Source: Epiperipatus broadwayi
Taxonomy: Eukaryota > Onychophora > Udeonychophora > Euonychophora > Peripatidae
NCBI GenBank assembly: GCA_028023455.1
Contig: JAQFVV010000508.1
Coordinates: 30,001 to 94,000 of the forward strand
Direction: 5' to 3'
DNA length: 64,000 nucleotides
The position numbers and the translations under genes are program-made. The notes beneath the pieces were generated by a model, which was given only the letters and a program-made list of their open reading frames with translations, did not search any database and was not told the DNA's origin. Position 1 is the stretch's first letter; each line of letters begins with the position of its first letter. This document shows positions 54,126 through 64,000 of this stretch, one piece after another.

Positions 54126-56280
54126 ATATTGTAATTGTTTATTTAGTTTTTCATATTTTTATAACTTGCCAATACCCAGATAAATTTTGTATATGCAATT
54201 GCTGACAATGTTGCTTTTAGACTAATTATGCCCACTGCGTTCTAGTGCATGCATCTGCTGTAAACGTTGTGCATTGACCATTAACTGCCAAGTCTAATCT
54301 GTGGAAGTCAATGAATGAATAAAATTTGTTTAAACCAAGTTTATTTTTTTATTTCCTGTTTTATTAAATATATTTTTTCTTTGTTTTTTTTTTTTTAATT
54401 TAAATCTTGATCTTTTTTACCACCTTAATAATAGCTTGAGATAACCATCTATTACATTCATTAAATAGTTTTTTTTCTTTATTTCAGAAGGATTAATTAA
54501 TTAACATTCAGAACTGAATCTCACACATTGTCTTTTTGAAAGTAACTTATTACAATTTTTGTTTTCTTTATCGGTAATTATTTTAATTATCTTGTAAAGA
54601 TTTTCTTTTTAAAAAAACAACAACAGAACATTAAAAAACAATTGCTTTAGGAAAACATACACAATAAATATCTTTCTTTTCTTTTTAATAATTTAAGATG
54701 ATTTTTTTCATTTAATCATATTTCAACATGGAGAGAAAAATTCTCAATAAATTCGCTAAAAGGTTATCATTACTTGCAAAATTTTATTCAATACTCTTCT
54801 GACTTATCATGTATATTGCATAGGTGACTGATTTCGATTCATTTTTTAATTATCACACTTACATAATTTAAATTTTATTTGGTCTTACATGCTGGATTTT
54901 ATTTTTAGGCTACTGCTCATAGGTGGATGTGACTTCAGATTTATTGTAAGTAATAACAAGAAATTGAATGTCAGTATTGATAAATTCATTGAATTTAAGT
55001 CCTATTTTTGTGATTCATTTGTCACCTCTATAAAACAGATATCTCTTCCAAAAATTGGTCTTTGATAATAATAATTATATAAGGGTATTGGACAATGATG
55101 TGAGTGTATACACCTTCCAATAACCACTGGACTTCATGTGAACCATGCCAATATTAATCACAATTGGTTCACAGAATTTAGCCTCACAAGCTTTCACCTA
55201 CTGTCAATCATGCCTCATATTTTGTTAATTAGGGACTCTTTATTTTCATAGCCCTTAAGTAGGTTAGAAATGTTTATTATCTACATTGTAAAACAATCAC
55301 AAATCTAGGGTTTTTCTTTTCCTCTAGCACTTAGCAAAAGTGTACCCCACTTTTGTCTTGGCTTCAATGATGAGAGCAACATGCTTAATCAGAACATGTA
55401 ATACCATGACTTTCAATAAACATATGCATCATAACAATTCACCCCACATTTAACTAACTAAAACCTCTGAGAGCAACAAATATGTCAACACTTTGCAACA
55501 GTGTAAATCATCATTAATTTTGATTTTAATTTATTGTCTTTAATTAGTAGTCAGATATAAGTTCATTTTCCAGCACATCCTCTCATCAACAAAGCTTATA
55601 CTACCTTTTGTTTTGGATTCATGGCTTACTTGATTAGAATCCTGAATGGTCATTGATATTCCCTCCATTTTCTCTATCTAACATCAACAATTTTTGTGTA
55701 TTTTTGTGTAGATTATTGTTTATATTTAGGACTAGAACAGGATGGTGGTGAATGATAATCTTAATGATACTAAAGACTCCATCATTTACATTTGATCCAC
55801 TATATCTGATAATCCTGTTTATTCTGGACTACCTGTGGTATTTTTTTTTCTTTTGTCAAACTATAGTGAAAGTGTTTATTTCTTTTGCCCATTTTTATTA
55901 TATTTATATTAAAGTCATTTTAATAGAAATTTATATTGAGATTTTAACCATTCCTCTTTCTGGTCATGGATGAGATTGTTATGCCAAAAGAACTGGGCAT
56001 CTCAGCACTTCATTAATGGTTTTCTGACAATGCTAATTAACATCACTATAACATAACCAGGGAAACTGTGCCTCACTATTTAAAATTTTTATTTTTGGAG
56101 AATGATTTGACTGTCAAAGTCCTGGGCATGGCCACTTTTCAGCTATAAAATAGCATATATAGCACACCAGGTCAACAACTATTTTTAAATAGTTGGTATT
56201 TAATGCCCTCTTAGTAGTCATTTATTGATTAATAATTGACTACAATTTTTATTTAATTCTGGCCTTTTTAAAAAAGAAAT
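54126..56280. other. Unassigned, possibly remnants of E3
   Basis: No feature can be named. Parts (55070-55460, 55975-56170) are less AT-rich than average. If E3 (56325-57112) is a gag fossil on the minus strand, its pol would be expected here, but I found no RT, protease or integrase motif. Confidence 0.3.
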
Positions 56281-56324
56281 TTTACCAAGCTGGGGATGTC
56301 CTTACAAATGGGTACATATTACTG

Positions 56325-57112
56325 TAAATTTAGGTTCATCTGTCATAATGTTTAGACTGAAGTACCTCTTTGGACATAGAGGTATTCAATAGGAACTTCA
56401 GTAGTATAACCAGAAAACACTTTAATTTGAAAATTTTAAAATATTAAGTGAGTACTTAAATTCTTTTGGATCTATTTCACCTGTTTTCACACTCTATCTA
56501 AATGCTACACATTTGGTAGAGTCTGTTATACCTGAGTTATATTGCCTATTTCTTATCTTATTTCCTTCAAGTATATGTGTTCAATCTATGATTTCTTATG
56601 TTTTTTATTTCAATTTCCATATCTGTTTCCTAGTGCTGCATTAAAGCATTTACTTCATCTTGCATTTTTATTAATGTTTCTTAATTTTAATTTCTTATTA
56701 CTTTTACTGTATTTTGAAGATATTTTTCTAGCTGTTTCACTTTTTCATCATTTTCTTTTTTATTTAGTCTCACTTTTTAACTAATTTTTTATATCCTGTC
56801 ATTTAATTTATTAAATTATCATCCAATCACTTTAACTCCTCTTTGAATATGTAGTTCACTTGAACAACTATCTCTTTTTTGAGGTGACTTTGGTTTTGTT
56901 AAAAAATTTTATCACTGTCTGTTTTACTAATGATTTATTTTCTTAATTGATTTCAATTGATCTGTATTTTTGATTATGTTATCTATTTTTCTGTCCATTT
57001 TAGTAACCATCTCTACTGTGAGTTGGCTTTGATTATCTTCTATTTTTATGCACATATATTCTTGTATTTTTTCAAGCTCTTCCATGACCATAACATCACT
57101 AGTAATATCCAT
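56325..57112 (-). pseudogene. gag: E3: Gag fossil of an element related to E1 (coiled coil plus capsid start)
   Basis: The minus strand at 56927-57112 reads a charged heptad-like protein (MVMEELEKIQEYMCIKI, KMDRKIDNIIKNTDQLK). Further pieces at about 56560-56770 read ENDEKVKQLEKYLQNTV and IKMQDEVNALMQH. Near 56380-56430 a frame gives IKVFSGYTTEVPIEYLY, which lines up with the E1 capsid start IKAFSGENRENPLECLY. The coiled-coil-then-capsid order and spacing (about 700 bp) resemble E1. Several stops and frameshifts are present. The resemblance to E1 is by eye and over short stretches. Confidence 0.55.
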
Positions 57113-57257
57113 TGGGATTTTGGGCTTATATTAAGTCTGTATTTCTTGGCTCTTCAATATTTTTTTTGTTTTAGGGCTTTTAAATTCTGCTTGTGTTTTA
57201 TACTTATTGTGACAACAATCGCCTATCACTTCTATGATGTGGCTTATTTTAATGGCC

Positions 57258-57407
<150 letters not shown>

Positions 57408-58375
57408 AAATTTTTACTTTTTAATTGAAACCCAATGATCTAACTATATCTGTTTTTTTATGTTCACATTTATTCATTTATTATTTACTTACATATTCTT
57501 TAATGATATATCATTATTGTAACAATGTTTAATTTTTCAGATCTGTGTATATTTTAATTTGGGTTATATCCCAGCATTGTTGGTAATTAATTGAGACTTC
57601 TCATTTGGCACCATTTGTAAGAGGAACCTGACACTCCCCATGTGACAAGATTTTTTATAATGTTAATATTTTATAATAAATATGTGATATGGGCACAATA
57701 TTAAATCATTTATCACCTTATTAACCAAAGCTTAATAAACTATAAATAATGATATTCACAATCAAAGCAGAAGCTATATTCTTACAATTCAAGAGAAAAC
57801 AAGCTCATTTGGAATAGCTTTTATCACATTATTGATTGACTACCTTTCCGAGTTAATCTGAAAAACTATTCGGCTGGGGAATCCACATCTCTTTAGAATT
57901 AATCGATTTTTTTTTCTTTTTTGCCAATGCCAACTCCTTTACTTGACAAGGCATAAATTATAAGACATATTTAACTAAAAAATGTATATTCAAGAAAAGA
58001 AAGAGATAACTGATAACATATTAAGAATTATTTAATAAAAATATTAGTATTCCTCCTTCCGGGAACAGAATCATCAAAATAACTTACATATAAAATCACA
58101 ATAACCATAAATATAGATTAGCTAACTTTTACTATAATAGAGAGAACTAATTTGTATGATCAGTATTTTATCATTTTTATTTAGTAGACTCTTGTAAATA
58201 TAGTAAATCATCCAAGAGAATATCTATAGATAGTTATTACACATAATTGTTAAAGATAAATATGTATGAAATATAATTCAATAACAAGAAATACATAATA
58301 ACTTTTTTTTTCTCTCTTAAGTCTTCTTTTACAAGCATCAAAAAATTCTTAACTTAATTACAATCATATATGTGT
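57408..58375. other. AT-rich DNA, possible E3 leader
   Basis: No gene. On the minus strand near 57600-57622 the sequence AAATGGTGCCAAATGAGA resembles a TGGTGCC-type primer binding site, which would suit E3, but it is unsupported by an LTR match. Confidence 0.3.
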
Positions 58376-58379
58376 TTAA

Positions 58380-59341
58380 TATAATGGTCCATTTTACAAG
58401 TACTGATTTTGTCTTCTTGGTGCACTTATTACTTCTTGATAAGTCTTCTAGATGGTTATATATGGCGGTCTCCTTACAATCTCTTTGATTTTCTAGTTAC
58501 TGTTTTACAATAATTTTCTAAAGCCAGTTCTGGTTGGGTAGATTTTTATTAAGTTACATAATATATTTCAATTTTACAACAGGCTTGAATTAGGAAAACT
58601 ATATGAGGCAGAACAATAAACATTTTAATAAGCATATAATACACCTATTGATGACATATGTACTTGAAGATGTTTAGCCCTCCATAATTAATGCTTGCTA
58701 ATTACTCAATTATATTTTCATGTTGTTATAAGATGAAAACAGCTTCTTAATTTTCAGGCATCCTGGATATGGAAATGTTAGTAGTGCTTCTTTCAAATTA
58801 ATTATGGGCTATTATTTTTGTTTTATTTATGCATAGTTATAATAAACTCAAACTTATATTAACATAATTAAGTATTTACCATATATCCTAATACCATTGG
58901 CTTGGTATAGCTTTTAGTTGCCATGAAAATGTTAATGTAAGAAACTCCAGGCACCCTTTTAGATTTACCTATCATTTCCAGTTGCATCATGACAGTTTAT
59001 CTCATGAGCAGGTATAGTGACACATCAATATTGCATTCTGTTTAGGCAGGGTGACTTTCAGTTACCCTATGACAGCTTGTCACATATCAGATTTAGGTTT
59101 TAGCTGCTTCCATGAACTTGCCTCACTGGTTTAATTATATAGCAAACCACATGAACACTGACATTTAGATCTGATAGTGAATTGTTGTTGTCTTCATTTA
59201 CCTCCCACAAGACTGACTATTTATATCCAGATCTTCCATAATGAAATTAATCACCCATTGACATGTTCTCCTATTAAATATATGTTATATTACCTATTCA
59301 TATGCACATTGATCTGTGAAAAATGCTCAATTCTGTCAAGA
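58380..59341 (-). repeat. E2 3' LTR-like repeat (diverged)
   Basis: The part from about 58900 to 59341 aligns with 61470-61851 in the same orientation, sharing ATTTACCTA, CTTCCATAATGAAA and a GCTCAATTCTGTCAAG / GCCCAATCTCTCAACA end. On the minus strand that end reads TTGACAGAATTGAGC, the likely LTR start. The two copies lie on either side of gag and integrase remnants, hence the LTR reading. The left limit is guessed from the similarity of 58380-58740 to 53460-53760. Confidence 0.5.
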
Positions 59342-59559
59342 TAAGGTGGAATCTGATCTACTACATTAGTTGAAGGTAAGCTGGGATATAACATTCTTTT
59401 CTTCTGGCTAAAATCAACCTTGGAGAATATAATCATTCAGATGTTTTGGTGTACCTTCATTGATTTCTGGTTTTAGCAAATTAAGTGACATCATAAGAAG
59501 GTCAACTTTCTTTACTTGTTGATAAGGTAATGTTGAAACCTGTAAACTCACAATTGTTG

Positions 59560-59992
59560 TTTAATGAGTATTAACTGTTGGATGATGACTCTTCATTATT
59601 CTTCATTATTGGCTGATGTTTCATCATTGTTGTCTGATAAATCTTCACTGTTAACTGAGTTTTTACTGTTGACTGAAAATGTATAGTTCAACATTGGCCT
59701 GTTTCTTCATCTGTAATATAGATATCTATTGTCTGTTGGAACAATCATTGTTTTCAAATCTTTAAATTTGATTACAAACTGCTGGAACCCATTTGATTAT
59801 TCCCTTGAACATATGTCTTAGGACTTGAACATCTATCTGCACTCTATAACTTTTATTTTCATGGATTGTCTTAGACTTCAAACTCAATTTATTATCAATA
59901 ACTTCTGGGTAGACCTTTTTTGATTTAATTTTTTGTGAGCTGTTATTGAACAAGTCATGCCTTAATAAATAGCTATGCTTACCAGCAGACAC
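59560..59992 (-). pseudogene. pol (IN): E2 integrase C-terminal fragment
   Basis: The frame 59762-59992 ends with KSYRVQIDVQVLRHMFKG then IIKWVPAVCNQI, like the integrase C-terminal domain of many gypsy elements: F-x-x-GD-x-V-x-(V/A)R-x-F-x-G-x-KW-x-P(G/A). After a frameshift it reads KTMIVPTDNRYLYYRRNRP, resembling the RY-x-RRH-x-NQLRP end, with ML-NYT, and an acidic Asn/Ser-rich tail follows. The upstream part (LLRHDLFNN) resembles the GR-x-L-R-x-RLDLL segment that often precedes this domain. The catalytic core is absent. Confidence 0.55.
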
Positions 59993-60289
59993 AACAAAGG
60001 GCGGTACATAGTTTTACTATAAATAATAACTTTAACACTTAATGATCATCCTACAGCTAGAAGGTGATAGATGTTTATTTTTAATGATTGGTCATATCTT
60101 TTATGACACAAGTTATACTACACAGTCAGCATCCAATCCCATTATTATTGCTGCATTAATAATAATAATAATTTTAAATTTGAATGCTGACTCAATGACT
60201 TTTACATATAGGCATTGATACTATTTACACTATCCTTCTAACTTTTAGAAGTGGATTTTTCTATTTTGTTTTAAATGACTTGTTTTAAA

Positions 60290-60850
60290 TTAAGCAGCTA
60301 TTATGTGACTAACATGTTTACATTATAGACACAACAGTGTATTATGTGGGTATTTGATGTGTGCATGTTTTGCTTTGTCACATCTATGACAATATGTAAT
60401 AATATTACCAATAGTAGATCTCATAAGATGATTCTGATTGTGAAAATCTTTAAACTCACTTTCTTTTCACATCTATGACAATATGTAATAATATTACCAA
60501 TAGTAGATTTCATTAGTTGATTCTGATTGTGAAAATCTTTAAACTCACTTTCTTTTCTCACAGTTTTAACTGTGGGACAACTTTTATTTAGTGAAGCATT
60601 TTTAATAAATGTGGGCTCGTCCAGAGTCAGCTATGAGATAGTACATCAAATGTGATATCAGATTCAATCAATACCTTAATCCTAAGGTTATGTCCTTTCA
60701 TTCCAAAAATAAAATGATCTTTTAAGGATTTATTGATGAAAGCTTTAAAATTGCCAATTAGCACCACATTTCTGAGTCTAACAGCAAAATGTCTTGCTTT
60801 CTGCCCATCTCTTTTGTAAAGAAATTGAAATCATATCTCTGCATTATTGT
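60290..60850 (-). pseudogene. gag: E2 Gag relic: capsid end and double zinc knuckle
   Basis: From 60830 downward one frame reads a capsid-like stretch: FQFLYKRDGQKARHFAVR, then LIGNFKAFINKSLKDHFIFG, then LRIKVLIESDITFDVL. This matches the Gag pattern F-x-x-x-Q...LR-x-L-x-x-x-C-x-F...L-x-D-x-FV-x-G-(L/M). Downstream, 60297-60391 encodes two CCHC knuckles at exact C-x2-C-x4-H-x4-C spacing. In the first, CHRCDKAKH is intact and the last Cys reads Tyr. In the second, the first two Cys and the His are present, but a stop interrupts the first loop and another stop replaces the last Cys. An 89-bp duplication precedes the knuckles. Gag is followed within 300 bp by the integrase end, so most of pol is deleted. 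Confidence 0.65.
60378..60555. repeat. 89-bp tandem duplication within E2 gag
   Basis: Units 60378-60466 and 60467-60555 both begin TCACATCTATGACAATATGT and end in CTCACTTTCTTT. The length is not a multiple of three, so it broke the reading frame and came after the element lost function, or caused that loss. Confidence 0.95.
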
Positions 60851-60959
60851 TAGTGCCTTAGGGCAGAGAAACGTTGTCAGTAGAGATACAGCAAGGCAAA
60901 ATCAAGCTCACATGCAACATAGGGGATGTCGATGAAAGTAATATGTATGTCTAACATCT

Positions 60960-61851
60960 GAATATATTCGCAAATGTTTGTATTTTTAATTCATGTTTTT
61001 TTTAAATAATTAGTTTACTTATAGAAAAGGATTTGATCTATGTAGCATGGCCAGCTTTTTGGATAGGCTGATTGAATTTTTGCAATGAGCTAATTTAAGC
61101 AATTTTGATTTTTTCTCTCCTTCTCTGCTATGAGAAAAAAAGTAGTTAATGAGTAACTATTCCCATCTGCTTTCTTAATTTTCTATTGATGCACTAATAA
61201 TATATAGCTTTTAATTTTTTAACAACATAGATCTAAACAATGCACAGGATCAAGAACCTGCCTTTATAGTTAATGAATAACCACTCAACATCGATTTTTT
61301 ATTGATGCACTAATAATATTAGCCATCAACATCTTGTTATGACTGTACAAACTGTGTGTTAAATGTGTCATGATCATAAACATAAACTCATACAAATATG
61401 ATTACATATTTATTAATAAAATAAATAACAAATGTATATTTGTAATATATACAATTGTTATAATCTTGATTGAATAGCTTGACAGAGCATTTAGTTTCCA
61501 TGCAAGTATTAATGTTATGAACTGCAGGTCCCCTTGTAGATTTACCTAACACTTAAACCTGTATGTGGAATGCTTGCCACAAATTAGTTATGGTGACACT
61601 TCCAACTGTTCTGAATCTTCCTCTGTGCTGAAACCATATGTGTACACTGCCATTTGGGTCTGACAGTCCAATTTTAGTGTCTCATTTTACCTCCAATTGA
61701 ACTAAGTGTTTACAGTGGGATCCTCTTCCATAATGAAAACAATCAGATTTATTGAACATCATCAGCCATTGGCCTGTTTCTCCTAATGGATATTTATTAT
61801 CTATCTAAAACCCAATGGTTTGTGACATAAATGCCCAATCTCTCAACATGC
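60960..61851 (-). repeat. E2 5' LTR-like repeat (diverged)
   Basis: Partner of 58380-59341; the similar part is 61470-61851. On the minus strand it starts TGTTGAGAGATTGGGC near 61851. A 23-bp motif (TTCTATTGATGCACTAATAA or TTTTATTGATGCACTAATAA) occurs at about 61181 and 61297. The inner boundary with gag is not resolved. Confidence 0.45.
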
Positions 61852-63398
61852 TATATTTAATAAATATAAAATAACAACCATGATGTAAATAACTTAAAAA
61901 AAAACCATTTTATTTAATAAGCAAATGTGGGCATCACACTAGAATGATGAAATAATTAACAATTATTTATTCATCATTTGTTTAACTTTTGTATTGTTTT
62001 AAAATGTCCTTTTAAATACAAGTTTATAAACGAATGATTTTTTCAAGGAAATATATTAAATTTGCATGTAAAAAAAAGTAATAAACAATAAAAGATAGTA
62101 ATTTATTTCTAGCCTATAGATGATGATATCAAATTTAATGAAATAAATTTTGTTAAAGATTATACTTAAGCATCCGAATCACTTTTTAAAATATTAAATT
62201 TCATTATTATTACATTTTTTAGATTTGATTATACTTTTGTTAAAAATATAAATAAATACAAAATTGCTAACTACATCACTTATCTATTGCAATAAAAATA
62301 CTGAATGTAAATTTACACACAAAAAATAAATATATAAACATCAATAAATTATGTGTAAAATAGCATTTTCCAAGTTTACAATATCTGTGAAACTTTATGC
62401 TTGTTTATAAATTTTAAATCAAATATTTTTTAATAAAAATAAATATATTCAAATAAAAGCAGAATGAATATTATTACTTGTTTAGTAAAAAGAAATATTT
62501 AACAATCATGAAAATAAAATTATAATTAAATAAATTATATGTAAAATAACATTTTAAATTTGGCTAATGTTGAAATGGACAAAATTGGTCACGACTATTG
62601 TCTGGTATCTTTGTAAGAACTATTATCAGTCGAAACATATTTCTGTTCTAGATTTTGGCGTCAAAAGTAGGCAAGATTACAACGTGAAAATAATTGATCA
62701 CCAAAAATAAAGTACAATATCAATATTTATATATGAATTAACAGTATCATAAATAGGTATTTATTAATTAGCCACTGTAGAGTGCTTAGAGGCACTGTCT
62801 TTGTGTAAAAACACAGAATAATATCACTTACACAGCTAAACCTAAGGCGAATACACCACTATGAATGTAGCAGCCATTTATGTGGCCAGGTGATAGCAGT
62901 TCAAATGTGGCCATTTCTTCTGTGTCAAATCTATGGCTAATAACAACACTATGATGATAATAGCCATTCAATTGTGCCTAATGGCCTCATGTTCTATGTA
63001 TATTGACAGAGTTTGTATTTTTGCTAGCAATATTTATATACAAAAAATAATAAAATACAAAAATAAAGATTACTTGTGTATAAAATTAGTTAGTTATTGC
63101 AACCAGAGGACTGATTTTCACAGAGAGAAAAAATATATTGTAAAATGGTGGTGTTTAAAAATAATATATTTCACAAATAAAAACCTTATTGGGGGTTAAA
63201 ATATAAGAAAATTTAACCAAACAATTACAAATTTATTTCAATGTACATTAAAAAAAACTGCAATATGTACAAATCAAACAGCACACAGGAAAGCAAACTT
63301 AATTTAAATTTAAAAAATATAATATATGATGAATAACTAAATGTGTATATACAAAATTAGTCTGTGTTCATATTAAAATTTGTATAAACACTGAAATA

Positions 63399-63400
<2 letters not shown>
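61852..63400. other. AT-rich DNA, no feature recognised
   Basis: No gene or shared repeat. Between 62760 and 62960 it is less AT-rich, with CCATTTATGTGGCC and GCCTAATGGCC, but without a coding frame I trust. Confidence 0.4.

Positions 63401-63441
<41 letters not shown>
63401..63441. repeat. (TA)n microsatellite
   Basis: About 40 bp of TA. Confidence 0.96.
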
Positions 63442-63444
<3 letters not shown>

Positions 63445-63535
63445 TTAAAGAGTATAATTAGTGCAAACTAAAATAAACATATACATACTGCAGTTTGTTT
63501 GTTTTTAATGTACATTAATTTAAACTTAATATAGG

Positions 63536-63786
63536 TACTCAGACTTTCAAGATTTTCACATCTATTGAATCCATCTTACACAACTGATACACATGATCAC
63601 ATACATGTAAAAAGGGTAAATGATCTCCAATATACTTATTTTATGCTGAACCAATTGACGAATGCTTTTTCACCACAAAATACATATATTGTAGATTATT
63701 TATTTTTCCACATATATGTGGTCATGTGTATCAGTTATATAAGATGGATTAGATAACTTTGGAGAATTTGAAAGCCTGAATTCAAG
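63536..63786. repeat. Foldback family B, complete palindromic element
   Basis: About 250 bp of two inverted arms meeting near 63660. Left arm: CTCAGACTTTCAAGATTTTC, CAACTGATACACATGATCAC, GTAAATGATCTCCAATATAC, CCAATTGACGAATGC. The right arm carries the reverse complements (GCTTTTTCACC, ATATTGTAGATTATTTAT, CATGTGTATCAGTTATATAA, GAATTTGAAAGCCTGAATTC). Related to the copies at 23.4-24.6 kb. Non-coding. Confidence 0.8.
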
Positions 63787-63817
63787 GATATATATAATAA
63801 TGATATAGTGTCATGGA

Positions 63818-63871
63818 CTAAGGATGTCCTACATATATATATATATATATATATATGTAGGACATCCTTAG
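63818..63871. repeat. Perfect palindrome with 16-bp arms around (TA)n
   Basis: Arms CTAAGGATGTCCTACA (63818-63833) and TGTAGGACATCCTTAG (63856-63871) with about 22 bp of TA between. Same design as 37461-37540. Confidence 0.97.
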
Positions 63872-63878
63872 TATATGT

Positions 63879-63880
<2 letters not shown>

Positions 63881-63920
<40 letters not shown>
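63881..63920. repeat. (TA)n microsatellite
   Basis: 40 bp of TA, 10 bp beyond the palindrome. Confidence 0.97.
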
Positions 63921-63922
<2 letters not shown>

Positions 63923-64000
63923 AACATGTCAATTGATAAAAACTAGATATTACATGTAATAAAATCACGTCCTTTAACATCTTCGAAAATCTACACTGTA

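Noticed and set aside
57600-57622. TGGTGCC-type primer binding site for E3
   Set aside because: Only seven clear bases match and no adjoining LTR was found, so it is mentioned only as a possibility in the region note.

Overview
This window is eukaryotic, AT-rich (roughly three quarters A+T by eye) and looks like gene-poor, repeat-dense intergenic DNA of an invertebrate animal. I found no intact host protein-coding gene, rRNA or tRNA. Nearly everything with coding character is a decayed transposable element. The taxon cannot be fixed from the sequence. The mix of Ty3/gypsy, Penelope-like and LINE remnants, long (TA)n and (GATA)n arrays and foldback repeats fits several invertebrate groups. Copies of one repeat family differ mainly at CG versus TG/CA, which suggests germline CpG methylation.

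Layout. 1-3.3 kb: a decayed LINE reverse transcriptase (+). 3.3-17.4 kb: a nearly complete but badly frameshifted Ty3/gypsy element on the minus strand (E1). It has gag, protease, RT, RNase H and integrase with a GPY/F-like end, and unusually long direct repeats (about 3.6 kb each) that I read as its LTRs. 17.4-26 kb: non-coding DNA with microsatellites, two inverted copies of foldback family B, and a near-perfect hairpin with 57-bp arms. 26-38 kb: a very long (GATA)n array, a (TAA)n array, foldback family A, a weak promoter/small-ORF candidate, and a (TATC)n array ending in a perfect palindrome centred on (TA)n.

39-54 kb: three copies of a 2.0-2.2 kb LTR-like repeat (family F), one on the + strand and two on the minus strand about 600 bp apart, the latter perhaps the two LTRs of a gutted element. 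Between them lie a foldback repeat (family C), a Penelope-like RT scrap, a LINE 3'-end scrap and a four-copy tandem array with a period of about 423 bp. 54-62 kb: a gag fossil related to E1 (E3) and a second, internally deleted Ty3/gypsy element (E2) with capsid, double zinc-knuckle and integrase C-terminal relics between two diverged LTR-like repeats. 62-64 kb: a further family B foldback and another (TA)n-centred palindrome.

Nothing here forms an operating pathway. Within E1 the order gag-PR-RT-RH-IN is the standard Ty3/gypsy order, but many frameshifts and stops make it non-autonomous. All reading-frame comparisons and repeat alignments were done by eye; no identities were computed.
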